From contig CM035170.1 in NCBI GenBank assembly GCA_020205615.1, forward strand, positions 8,426,311 through 8,490,310: a stretch of 64,000 nt of DNA. Reading direction: 5' to 3'. Below, one piece after another: positions 1 through 10,361 of the stretch (positions within the stretch are counted from its first letter, which is position 1; each line of letters begins with the position of its first letter). The translations under genes were made by a program, and so were the position numbers. Under the pieces are notes generated by a model that saw nothing but the letters and a program-made list of their open reading frames with translations, made no database searches and was not told the DNA's origin. This stretch comes from Panax quinquefolius (taxonomy: Eukaryota; Streptophyta; Magnoliopsida; Apiales; Araliaceae).

Positions 1-858
1 GTTTGCAAAAAGCTATGAGCGCAGATTTACAATTTAGCTTGGCATATCATCCTCGAGACAGACCAGACGATCGGAGAGGACTATTCAAACTCTTGAAGAT
101 CTATTAAGACTCTGTGTCCTTGATTTCAAGGAAGTTGGGACAAGTTCTTACCATTGGTGGAGTTTTCCTACAACAACGGTTATCAAGCAAGTATTGGCAT
201 GGCTCCATTCTAAGCGTTGTATGGAAGAAAGTGTCGTTAACGGTATCTTTGGGATGAGGTGGGTGAAGCAACGATGTTGGGACCAGAGTTGATACGTATG
301 ACTACGGAAAAAGATTGAAGCGATCCGGAAGCGTATAAAAACCTCACAAGATCGACAAAAGAGTTATCTTGATCTTCATCGAAAGGGCGTGGTAATTCGA
401 TATAGGAGATCATGTATTGTTACGTGTTGCTCCATGGAAAGGAGTTACAAGATTTGGAAAGAGAGGAAAGTTCGATCCTCGATTCATCGGCCCATTTTAA
501 TCCTTGATCGAGTAGGAGCGTGGCTATAGACTTGCTTTCTGCTAAGTATGTCTCGTGTTCATAATATTTTCACATATCCATATTACGTAAATATGTGGAA
601 GACCCGAACCACATTATTGAGTTGAAACCGGACGAAATAGCGGAAGATTTGGCGTATGAAGAAGTTCTGTTCAAATCTTGGATAAGAAGGAACATATTCT
701 ACGCTCGAGGTTATACCTCAAGTCAAAGTTTTGTGGAGAAACCACGATGTTGAGGAAATGACTTGGGAGTTAGAATCGAAATGAAATCAAGGTATCCTTA
801 CCACTTGACATACCGTCGTACCCTAATTTTGAGGGCGAAATTTCATAAGAAGGGAGAT
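1..858 (+). pseudogene. Ty3/gypsy pol 3' end (integrase to C-terminal domain), degenerate
   Basis: Plus-strand remnant of the integrase part of a retrotransposon polyprotein, cut off by the window start. It aligns by eye with the better-preserved minus-strand integrase at 29290-30132: the AYHP segment, the run RTIQTLEDLLRLCVLDFK, the segment around GMAPF, and further on the EEMTWELES block of the chromodomain-like tail. Frameshifts and stops occur throughout (for example around 130-310 and 380-560), so no functional protein is possible. It ends in a purine-rich tract (847-857, aagaagggaga) directly before the LTR at 859, as expected for a polypurine tract. Confidence 0.85.
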
Positions 859-1359
859 TGTAAAACCCCACTTTTGAATAAAGATGAATTTTCTATAAAT
901 ATTATTTTTGAATATTATGGAGTGAAATTGATATAATAGTTATAGTTGTGGGTAATATTTATAAATTTTGCAAAATCGTCACGTGAGTTGTTATATAATA
1001 TTTGATTGGTGGGAAATATTCGTTTTAAGAGGGAATATTAAATGCACAATGGCACAATCATTGGTGGACCCCTAGCGAAATTATTATTGGGATTGAGAAA
1101 ATGACAAAAATACTTTATGAAAATAACGGCGGAAGTTTTACTGATTAAGCTGTTGAAACACCTTTATTAAAAGTACGATGTCTGGCGTGGTTGTATAGTA
1201 GCACACGATATTGATTATTGATGCTTACGTGAGAAATCACTCGGTTTTGTTCAATTATTGCTATAGTAATTGTTATAAATTTTGTTTATTTTATGGACCC
1301 TATTTACCTATTTTTCAAAATAGCTTCGGTAGAAGTTTTTTCGATTTTTTATATTATAT

Positions 1360-1394
1360 ATATAAATATATATATACGTATATATATATATATG
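1360..1394. repeat. TA/TATG-rich microsatellite
   Basis: Alternating TA dinucleotides with ACG interruptions inside the LTR. A second TA run lies at about 1705-1745. Confidence 0.8.
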
Positions 1395-1855
1395 TCACAT
1401 GTTTTAAAATGGTGGTGGGGAGTTCACGGTTAAAGTAAAAAAAATGAAATTGATTTATCTGGTGGATTTATTTGGCGAGTTTGGAATGAGTTTTCAAACT
1501 TGGTCATTATTTGGCCAAACTTTTCAAATCATATAGTATTAATTGATAGCTTGCATCATAATAGGTCGAGGATGTGATAGTAGCATGTGTTATATATATA
1601 AATATATTATATTTTTATTTTGTTTGACTAAGGAGGTTACCTTTTTATAATTAATTTGTACATTGATTCAACAAAATTCAGTAGTGATTTTTTCTCTCTG
1701 CATATGTATATATATATATATATATATATAAATATATAATATATTATATTTTATTTAAAAGATTTTGCTTTAATTATGGATGGACCGTCAGATTAAAAAG
1801 TAAATCAATCCGGAATGATCGATTCATGAGTTAGTTACTATGCAATCCATTTTTC

Positions 1856-1864
1856 TATAAATAG
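1856..1864 (+). promoter_or_regulatory. TATA box of the LTR promoter
   Basis: TATAAATAG followed by a leader with CT/GA-rich sequence and, about 120 bp on, the conserved GGTAAGGGATATTATT motif. The same TATA-leader arrangement recurs in every sufficiently complete LTR in the window. Confidence 0.6.
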
Positions 1865-3417
1865 AAGCTCATTCCTTCATTATTTTCTTAGAATTCACTG
1901 AAGCTTTAGAGAGAGAAATTATAGAGAACTATAGAAAAAGTATTACCTACTTTTACTACTCTTATATTCAGGTTTTTTTACGGTAAGGGATATTATTCTT
2001 TTGTATTTAAGAAGAGAACTTACATTATTCCATTTCTTTATTATTACATTGGAATAACTTTGTATCTGTTGAATACCTATCGTGGTGACATTCTTCTATT
2101 ATTACATCTTTATTATTCCGTTGGAACATCCTATGCATCTTATCTGGGGACTGGTTCCATTTTATTATTTTTTTATTATTCCTTTGGAAAATCCTCACAT
2201 GCTTGCTTTCTGCTGGGACACTGGTTAAAATCTTTATTATTTCATTCTTTATTATTACATTTGGAACATCCTGCTCGATTGTGATTTTCACGACTGGTTC
2301 CATTATTATTATTTTGTTGAATAACTTTTTTTATCGAAATCTGCATGTGTGGTAATTTACATTGTTATTCCATTCCTTATTATTCTCGGTTGGTTAAAAT
2401 TTTGACTTCTATACTCCATGAAATTAGTGGAATATCCTTGATATTTGCGTTTCATCCATATTTTTCATGGAAATATTCTTACGAGAAATCTTGAATTTTA
2501 CTCTACAAAGCGATATCATGTTGATAATTTGGGCGTTATTAGTTCTGAATAACTTAATTCTTGAACTTGTTTTATTGAATTCTTATATCATTGTCATCAT
2601 CCTCATGTTTATATTTTTTGAAAGTCATCTGTGGCACAGTAAAGCATGGATGGACTTGGTATGATTATGACCAAGGATTATTCGGTGTAATCATGACCGT
2701 AATGTTATAAATGATGTGTAAAAAGTCCTCATTGGCCCATAGTGCATTGATGGACGAGTTGTTGGCATGATCATGACCATTGATGAATACACAAATATCC
2801 TTGGCCGTAGTGCGTAGAATTTGTGGTCGTGACCTAATGAATATCCTTGGCAGTAGTAGTGCGAGGATGATGTGGATTATTTATTAAAAATTGAGTCTCG
2901 ATGATAAAAGTGATGAAAAACTTTTAAATCATAAAAGATAGTAGATTCTATTCTCTACTTGACTCTTTTAATGGATTGCTTGATCCGATGCGATTAAACT
3001 TGATGTTGTTATATTTTATCAGTTTAACATTGTTGAAGGTTAACGATAATTTATTACGCATTATCTTAGTCATAATATTTCTTCTTGGGCTAGTTGAGCT
3101 CACCCTTTTCTTTCACTTTTTCTCTTGAAAAATGAGAACATAGCGAGGGGACTAGTCGGGGAGCGGAATGACGGTCCGCAGGAGGATAGCATTAGTAGTC
3201 CTCACTATTACATGAAATAGTGTATTAATAATTGTAATGAGGACTCCTTTTGAGTTTGTATAATCTCTAGTAGACATTAATTGTATTCAAACTCACAGTT
3301 ATGTTTTTCGTCGTTATTACACAGCGCAGTTATATTAAGTAAGTTGTATTTGAATTTTGTACCATTTCTCTGACGACCCAAGATGGGTGATGTATACCTA
3401 ATTTTGGGGGCATCACA

Positions 3418-4204
3418 ACTATCACCGGTATGATCCTGGTTGTGGTCCCTCGGTTAACCGTACACGTTATCTCGCTCTAATAATTGAGCCCTATTGACAA
3501 CATCTGAATAGAGAGAAATTTTATGAGAAATGAGATATTGACGTATGCCGGGTTTCAAACCTCTCATAAACATCCGCGTCATACGTTCCTCATTCTCCAC
3601 CAAATGAGGTGCAAACCTGGATAACTCCGCGAACTTCGCCTTGTATTGGGACACCGTTATGTTGTTTTGTTCCAATCAAATAAACTCTACCTCCTTCATA
3701 TGACGAACACTTTCAGGAAAGTATTTGTCATTGAACAGTTTCTGAAATGTCTCCCCAAGACATCTTGGCCTTGCGCTGGATGGATACGCTTCACGATTCC
3801 CACCAGTAATCTGCCTCATTACGGAACATAAAAGTGGCGAATGGAACTTTCTGTTCCTCCGTGCATCCCAAGACATCGAATATCTTGGTAATTTTCTTGA
3901 CCCACGTCTCCGCTTTAATCGGATCCGGCTTTCTCCACAATTCTGGTGGTCCCAACTCTTTGAACTGCTTGGTTGTGACCAGCTGTGTGTTGCCATTGTT
4001 TCTTCCTATATTTTGAACAGGAATCTCCTTCGTCTGGTTTTGCATGAACCGTAAAAAGCTTCTAAATATCTCATCGTTCATCGTCTGCTCAGTGGTGTTG
4101 TTTACAGGAAGAATATTGCCAGCCTGTTACACGTTCTCCTCATTGGTGAGCAAAGGTCTCTCCACGGTCTCATTTACTCCACTGTTAACATTCTCAGTCG
4201 ACAT
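3418..4204 (-). pseudogene. Ty3/gypsy gag, broken
   Basis: Minus-strand gag reading from an ATG at about 4204 (MSTENVN) towards 3418. Segments recognisable as the plant retrotransposon gag domain are FKELGPPELWRKPDPIKAE and LFNDKYFPESVRHMKE, followed by SQYKAKFAELSRFAPHLVE and FMRGLKPGIRQYL. An early stop lies near 4125 and frame changes occur near 3790 and 3680. The zinc knuckle and all of pol are missing, because the plus-strand element ending at 3417 interrupts this copy. It matches the gag of the element at 26803-36600 but is more damaged. Confidence 0.85.
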
Positions 4205-4374
4205 TCTCAAATACTGTCATAAAACAAGGGTTAATTTAACAAATTAACATATCACATAATATCCCTATATTATGACCGACCAACAAATAAGCTTAGGTAG
4301 GACACACTAGCGAAGGATTTACTCGTCTCTCCCCTCCTAGTTCTATTCTCCGATCTTCGCCAGAGATCATATCC

Positions 4375-4390
4375 CTAAGCTCTGATACCA
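4375..4390 (-). other. Primer binding site (initiator tRNA-Met type)
   Basis: Read on the minus strand this is TTGGTATCAGAGCTTAG, the usual plant match to the 3' end of initiator tRNA-Met. It directly adjoins the LTR starting near 4391. The 4205-4374 stretch is the untranslated leader between the primer site and gag. Confidence 0.8.
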
Positions 4391-7007
4391 AGCTCATAGC
4401 GCCCCCAAAATAGGTATACAAAACCCATTTTGAGTCGTCAATAACATGGTACAGAAACAGTAAAAATTTATTAATACAACATAAAAAACTGTGAGTTTAA
4501 ATACAAATATTGTCATCTAGACAATATTCATACCCAAATAAGTCCTCATTACAATTATTGGTACAATATTTTACAAAAATGGTGAGGACTACTAAAACAA
4601 CTTCCTAGAACCTTCATTCCATTACCCCAGACTAGTACTTCATTACATTCTCGCCTCTAAGAAGAAAAATGGAACAAAAAGGAAAAGGGTGAGCTCAACT
4701 AGCCCAATAAAAGAATATTATGACTAAGATAACATAAAACAAATTATCGTTAGTCTTTAACAGAGAGAAAAATCTAATAGAATACAATAGACAAACCGGT
4801 TTTAAATCAATATTCACAATGAAATAATATTTCATTAGAAGAGTTAAGTAGAGAATGCAATCTACTATCTTCTATATATGAATTTAAAAGTTCATCGTCG
4901 ATATTTTATCCCCTGTAAACATCAATCAATATATATCCGGAATTAAATATTCATCTTTGCACTACTGAGCCAAAGATATTCATCGACCGTCATGTTTCAT
5001 AAAACACATGTTCATCTTTTGCACTACGGGCGAAGATATTCATCAAAAAATCATTCATCTTTGCACTACATACCCAAAGATATTCGATAATATCATCATT
5101 TAGGACCGAGGATGATGAAAAATATTTTAAAGAAAATGAATCCGATTGAAACAAAAGAATAAATATTAAGGATTAAGTATTTCAAATATATTCCATGTCC
5201 AAAAATACCTCATAAATAATCATAGTGGAGTAAAATTCAAGAATGATCAAAACATGGATACAATCAAAGCTAGTATCCATAATAGATATTTTGACGAAAA
5301 ACAAAAATTTAATTTTTTACGTGAATAGTCTGGTATTCATGAATAATGTCGTATATCGTGAATAGTCTTAGTATCGTGAATAGTAACCTCCGACACAAAA
5401 AGTTCCAAATTTGATAAAAAGTTCAAACCAATATTTTGGCATAATGATATTGAAGAAAATAAAATAATTTAAGAAGAAAATAACATCCCTTACCTCGAAA
5501 AATAATAGTATTACGGCTAGAATATTTGAATATAGTGGTGAAGGAACTTGCTTAACCAGATATAACACTCAAAGTATCAAAATACTCACAAGAATACGCC
5601 AATATATCGAGAGAGAAAGAGAGAAGATTTCAGTTTCTGGTGTGATTTTCAATTCTAACCTATGCACCCTATTTATAAGAAAATGCTTAGAACACCAAAG
5701 GAGAAAATTTAATATAATATTAATATATATAATCAAATTTCTTACGCCCACTTTCGTAGATATGAATTCAGCCACTTACATCACATACAAGACCCACAAT
5801 AATGACAAAAAACGTTTTTCATATTAAAATTAATTAAAACTTTCAAAAATCAATTATTTCGGAACTTCAGAGCTTCAATAATTCATAATAAATAGCCCTT
5901 TTATCGGAAAAATTCAAACCTTATGCCTTTTCCATAGAAAATTCCATTATCTACAACTTTGCAGAAGGAAGTTTTTCTAAATTCCAAACAGAAATTGACC
6001 GAAATCCATAAACGGACGATTTTACAGGCTATAATTAAATTTCAGTCAAGAAATGGGGTCCACCGACATGTTTAACATGTTTTTAACATTTATTGCAACA
6101 AAATACTCTTCCTCCTCATATACTCATGTATCCCACATTCATTGTAAAAATATCACCATTATTATATTATTAAAATATAATATATTATTTAAATGAATTA
6201 TTTTATCAGAAAAAGATAAAATATTAATTTTCAACAATTGTCACATTAAAAATTTTCTCCATCTATATCCACATAAAATTAATATTTTCCTCATCATATA
6301 AATCAATAATTAATTATTCACAAATAATACTACTGAGAATCACAATCTTCGACAATCGGTGCCGTTCCCGAAAGAGGGGCTTTCCAATAAGGATTTCTCC
6401 TTCTTGGCCTGATTAGTTGACCAAACTCTCCTTAGATGTAACTTTCTAGATATTGCCAATAATGTTATCTAATAATATTATTCAAATAATATGAATTATT
6501 GCTCGATAATGGAAAATCTTTGTGTAGTGACAATTATTGAAACAACGATAATATAAAATATCAACGTAGCAATTATTGAATAAAATAAAATATTAAACAG
6601 TAATTACTGTAACAATTATTGAGTAGTGCTTTCTTACGCAAGAATCAATAATTGGTGCAATACTGTGTGCTACTGTGTTTTAACCACCGAGTATTTCAAC
6701 AGTATTAACGGTTAACAACGCCGTTATTTATAAACAACTTATTTTTGTCGTTTTATTCATCCAATCGCTTTCCATTATGGGGCCCACACAATACTGCGCC
6801 GTCGTACGAATATTCCCCGACAGCAAAAATATTCCACGACCAAATGAATATTCCACGACAACAATGAATATTTTATAACCACTTGCTTATTTAAAATATT
6901 TGCGCATTTTACCCATAACTAACCACATTAGTCAAAACAACCCTTACTATTTTAAAATAATAAATAGAGGAAATTCAATTTTATTTATAATAAGTTGGGG
7001 TCTTACA
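4391..7007 (-). mobile_element. Family-A long LTR (5' LTR of the interrupted minus-strand element)
   Basis: Minus-oriented LTR of about 2.6 kb. The internal-side end is a damaged TGTGACGCCCCC (catagcgccccc) next to the primer site, and the outer end is GGGGTCTTACA at 6997-7007. It carries the family-A landmarks: ATCTTTGCACTACGGGC repeats (4940-5100), GTGAATAGT repeats (5330-5390), the reverse complement of GGTAAGGGATGTTATTT near 5486-5500, and a TATA box at 5669-5677. Being the 5' LTR of a minus element, it lies to the right of its gag. Confidence 0.85.
5669..5677 (-). promoter_or_regulatory. TATA box of the LTR promoter
   Basis: Minus-strand TATAAATAG, about 100 bp upstream of a CT-rich leader and about 175 bp before the conserved splice-donor-like GAGGTAAGGGATG. 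Transcription would run towards gag at 4204. Confidence 0.6.
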
Positions 7008-7052
7008 ATATTTATAGAAAAATCATCTTTATTAAAAAAAGTTGGGGTCTTA
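7008..7052 (-). repeat. 45-bp fragment of a family-B LTR end
   Basis: Reads as the reverse complement of the first 45 bp or so of the family-B LTR at 859: the block with ATATTTATAGAAAA and ATCTTTATT, closing with GGGGTCTTACA. It sits between a complete family-A LTR end and a plus-oriented family-B LTR, so the same family occurs in both orientations across the 7052/7053 junction. Confidence 0.65.
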
Positions 7053-8352
7053 CAAGAACTTCTGTTATTCCATTATTTATTATTCTGTCAGAATAACATG
7101 TATACGTGGGCTACCCTATACTTGGTGAAATTATTCTGTTATTCCATTCTTTATTATTCTGTTGGAATATCCATCTACGTGTGTTTCTGGCCGGACTGGT
7201 TCCATTATTTATTATTACATTGGAATATCACATGCATCAGGCGTTTACGCCGGGACTTCGGTTCCGTTATTTATTTTTCTATTGGAATAACCTGCCTGTG
7301 CGGTCTATCGCATGCCTGGTGATTTCTTTTGTTATTCCATTCTTTATTATACTCAGTTGGTTAAAATTTTGACTTATATACTCCATGAAATTAGTGAAAT
7401 ATCCTTGATATTGCGCTTCATCCAGTATCTTTTCATGGAAATATTCTTCTGAGCATTCTTGAATTTTACTCTACAAAGAAGTATCATGTTGACAATTTGG
7501 ACGTTATTAGTTCCTGGATAAATTAATTCTTGAACTTGTTTTTATTGAATTCTTATATCATTGTCATCATCCTCATGTTTATTTTTTGTTGAAAGTCATC
7601 ATGGCCCGTAGTGCATAGATGGACTTGGTATGATTATGACCGAGGATTATTCGGTGTGTCGTGACCGTAATGTTACAAATGATGTGGTAAAAGTCCTCAT
7701 TGGCCCGTAGTGCATTGATGGACAGTTATTGGCTTGATCATGACCATTAATGAATACACGAATGTCCTTGGCCCGTAGTGCATGGATAATTTGTGGTCGT
7801 GATACTAATGAATATCCTTAGTCGTAGTGCAGAGATGATGTGGATTATTTTTTAAGCTGAGTCTAAGCGATAAAAGTAATGAAAAACCTTTTAAATCATA
7901 GAAGATAGTAGATTTTATTCTGTACTTGACTCTTCTAATGGATTGCTTGTTCCGCTGTAGTTAAACTTGATGTTTGTTATATTTTATCGGTTTAACACTT
8001 TGTTGAAGGCTAATGATAATTTATTCGCATTATCTTTGTCATAATATTTCTTCTTTGGGCTAGTTGAGCTCACCTTTTTGCTTTCATTGTTCTCTTCAAA
8101 AATGAGAACGTAGCGAGGACTAATCGGGAACGAAATGACGGTCCGGATGATAGCATTAGTAGTCCTCACTATTCTATGAAATAGTGTGATAATAAAAGTA
8201 ATGAGGACCCCATTGAGTTTGTATCTTTGCCTGAAGATAATATTTGTATTAAAACTCACGACTCATGTTGTATAATTAAGTTTTATTTGTATTGTGTACC
8301 ATGAATTTGGCGACTCAAGATGGGTGATGTATACGTATTTTGGGGGTGTCAC
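7053..8352 (+). mobile_element. Family-B LTR, 5'-truncated, plus orientation
   Basis: Begins inside the TTATTCCATTCTTTATTATTC repeat array of the LTR and runs through the GGGCTAGTTGAGCTCACC block (8056-8075) to the LTR end GGGGGTGTCAC. The promoter half is missing compared with the copies at 859 and 22960. A primer binding site follows immediately, so this was the 5' LTR of a plus-strand element. Confidence 0.8.
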
Positions 8353-8353
8353 G

Positions 8354-8466
8354 AGTTGGTATCAAAGCTTAGGAATATGATCCTGGCTAAGATGTGAGAC
8401 TAGAACTAGGAGGGAGAGACGGAAATTACTTAGCTAGTATGACCTACCTAAGTTTATTTGGTATTT
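8354..8466 (+). other. Primer binding site and untranslated leader of a plus-strand element
   Basis: GTTGGTATCAAAGCTTAG (8354-8371) is the initiator tRNA-Met primer site directly after the LTR. The following leader (ATGATCCTGGCTAAGATGTG onward) is the same sequence as the reverse complement of 9370-9470. It runs into the assembly gap, so gag of this copy is not visible. Confidence 0.8.
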
Positions 8467-8566
8467 NNNNNNNNNNNNNNNNNNNNNNNNNNNNNNNNNN
8501 NNNNNNNNNNNNNNNNNNNNNNNNNNNNNNNNNNNNNNNNNNNNNNNNNNNNNNNNNNNNNNNNNN
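8467..8566. other. Assembly gap of 100 Ns
   Basis: Exactly 100 ambiguous bases, the conventional size for a gap of unknown length. It lies between a plus-oriented leader on the left and minus-oriented gag of the same family on the right, so the true sequence and distance here are unknown. Confidence 1.
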
Positions 8567-9295
8567 GAAATTCGATACAAATTGATTTCAATAGAGGTGA
8601 CTAAGAATCTTGAGAATCGTAAAATTTATTAATAATAGAAATATCATTAGCTGTGACTCTCATCGAAGACTTTGGATAGCGTCTGCCATTGACTTACTTC
8701 ATAGAACCATCAATGATCTATTAATTACACTGGCTTGATCATTCCACAAGGAAATCGACAACGAAAGGATCAGGGGAGAAACACATATCATCTATTTTAG
8801 CTTTCTTGGATCGGACTTCTCTTTCCACAATATCAACGTCGTGTGGCTTTTTACCCATGCATCTTTCATTCTCACTCGTTCATTGTTTCTTCTTCAAATT
8901 GCTCCTTGACATTTGAATTCTCGATTCCACTTTAATATCGTATACTCGCCAAAGAGCGCCTGTTAAATTTATCGCACATCGGGTAATACAATTTTGAATT
9001 GTTACATTCCTTTGTTTCACGACCGCCTTCCGCTCTTCTTGACCGCTTCTTCTAACTTCATGAATACGATTTTGCAATTCTACATTTTGATCAATAAGTT
9101 CTTCTAATAAATCCTCCTCAGTTCCTCTTCTTCCTCACTCTCGGTTGTTACCTTTGCAACTAGCTTGAGTGCAACTTTTAATTCCTCAATCACTATGACG
9201 GATATCTCTAATCACATTATCTTGGTTGGTGATTAGAGGTGTCTCTCACTGATCTCATGTTCTCAATTGCTATTCTCAACATTCTCGGATGTCAT
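8567..9295 (-). pseudogene. Ty3/gypsy gag N-terminal fragment
   Basis: Minus-strand gag from an ATG at about 9295 (MTSENVEN) that fades into the gap. The recognisable segment includes QNRIHE, an acidic run, and a glutamate/lysine-rich stretch suggestive of a coiled coil. The same block is found in the element at 13154-15816 (about 15150-15480), but not in the gag of 32815-33959, so two gag types are present in the window. The frame is broken several times. No zinc knuckle or pol is visible before the gap. Confidence 0.6.
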
Positions 9296-9469
9296 TTTCA
9301 AATACCGCCACAAAATAAGGGTTAATTAACATATCACATATTATCTCTATACTCTGACCGACGTAATTAATTAAATATCAAATAAACTTAGGTAGGTCAT
9401 ACTAGCGAAGAATTCCCCATCTCTCCCTCCTAGTTCTAGTCTCACATCTTAGCCAGGGATCATATCCCT

Positions 9470-9485
9470 AAGCTTTGATACCAAC
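9470..9485 (-). other. Primer binding site (initiator tRNA-Met type)
   Basis: The reverse complement is GTTGGTATCAAAGCTT, directly adjoining the LTR start at 9487. The leader to gag spans 9296-9469. Confidence 0.8.
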
Positions 9486-9486
9486 C

Positions 9487-10361
9487 TGTGACGCCCCCAA
9501 AATAGGTATACATCACCCATCTTGAGTCGCCAAATACATGGTACAAAATTCAAATACAAACTTAAATATACAACATGAGTTGTGAGTTTTAATACAAATA
9601 TTGTCATCTAGACAATATCCACACTCAATGGAGTCCTCATTACATTTATTATTACACTATTTCACAGAATAGTGAGGACTACTAATGCACCATCTAGGAC
9701 CATCACTCTATTCCCAGACTAGTCCCATTTACGCTCTCATTTCTCAAGAAACAATGAAAGAAAGGGTGAGCTCAACTAGCCCAGTAAGAAATATTATGAC
9801 TAAGATAATGCAGAATAAATTATCATTAGCCTTCAATAATGTTAAACTGATACAATATAACAAACATCAAGTTTAACTGCAGCGGAACAAGCGATTAGAA
9901 GAGTCAAGTAGAAAATAAAATCTACTATCTTCTATGATTTAAAAGGTTTTTCATCACTTTTATCGTTGAGACTCGAATTTAATAAATAATCCACATCATC
10001 AAATCATCCATACACTACTGTGCCAAGGATATTCTTTAGTATCACGACCACGAATTATCCATGCACCACTTTGCCAAAGATAATCATGTTTTAATCAACT
10101 ATCCCGATCATGCCATAAAACAATTCATCTTTGCACCCTTCAAGAGAATCCATAGCCATAATAGAAAAACTATCCATCAATGCATAATAATACTTTTTCA
10201 AAAAACATCCGATCATGATTATACCGAATAATCTACAGTAATCATACCATCCACTTTTTCCACATTATTTGTAACATAATATATGATCATGATTATAGAA
10301 TTCAATCCTCAAGTTCAAGTCGTAATCATACCAAGTCCATCCCATCTAGACATGAAGGTTA
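9487..10361 (-). mobile_element. Family-B LTR, left part (interrupted; continues at 18629)
   Basis: Minus-oriented LTR starting TGTGACGCCCCC after the primer site. It shares its first 400 bp nearly base for base with the solo LTR at 22960, including the GTGAGCTCAACTAGCCCAGT block (9767-9786). It is cut at 10361 by the insertion of the element 10362-18628. About 300 bp expected before the break, judged against the 19694-22011 copy, seem to be missing. Confidence 0.8.

Larger units (their letters stand above)
859..3417 (+). mobile_element. Family-B long LTR (3' LTR of the element ending at 858)
   Basis: Starts TGTAAAACCCC just after the polypurine tract and ends GGGGGCATCACA, so it has TG...CA ends and is about 2.56 kb. 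It contains the family-B landmarks in order: a start-proximal block, TATAAATAG at 1856-1864, a GGTAAGGGATATTATT leader motif near 1982, an array of TTATTCCATTCTTTATTATTC-type units (2020-2400), and the GGGCTAGTTGAGCTCACCC block near 3085-3105. The sequence beyond 3417 is gag in the opposite direction, so this element probably inserted into the minus-strand element that follows. Confidence 0.85.
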
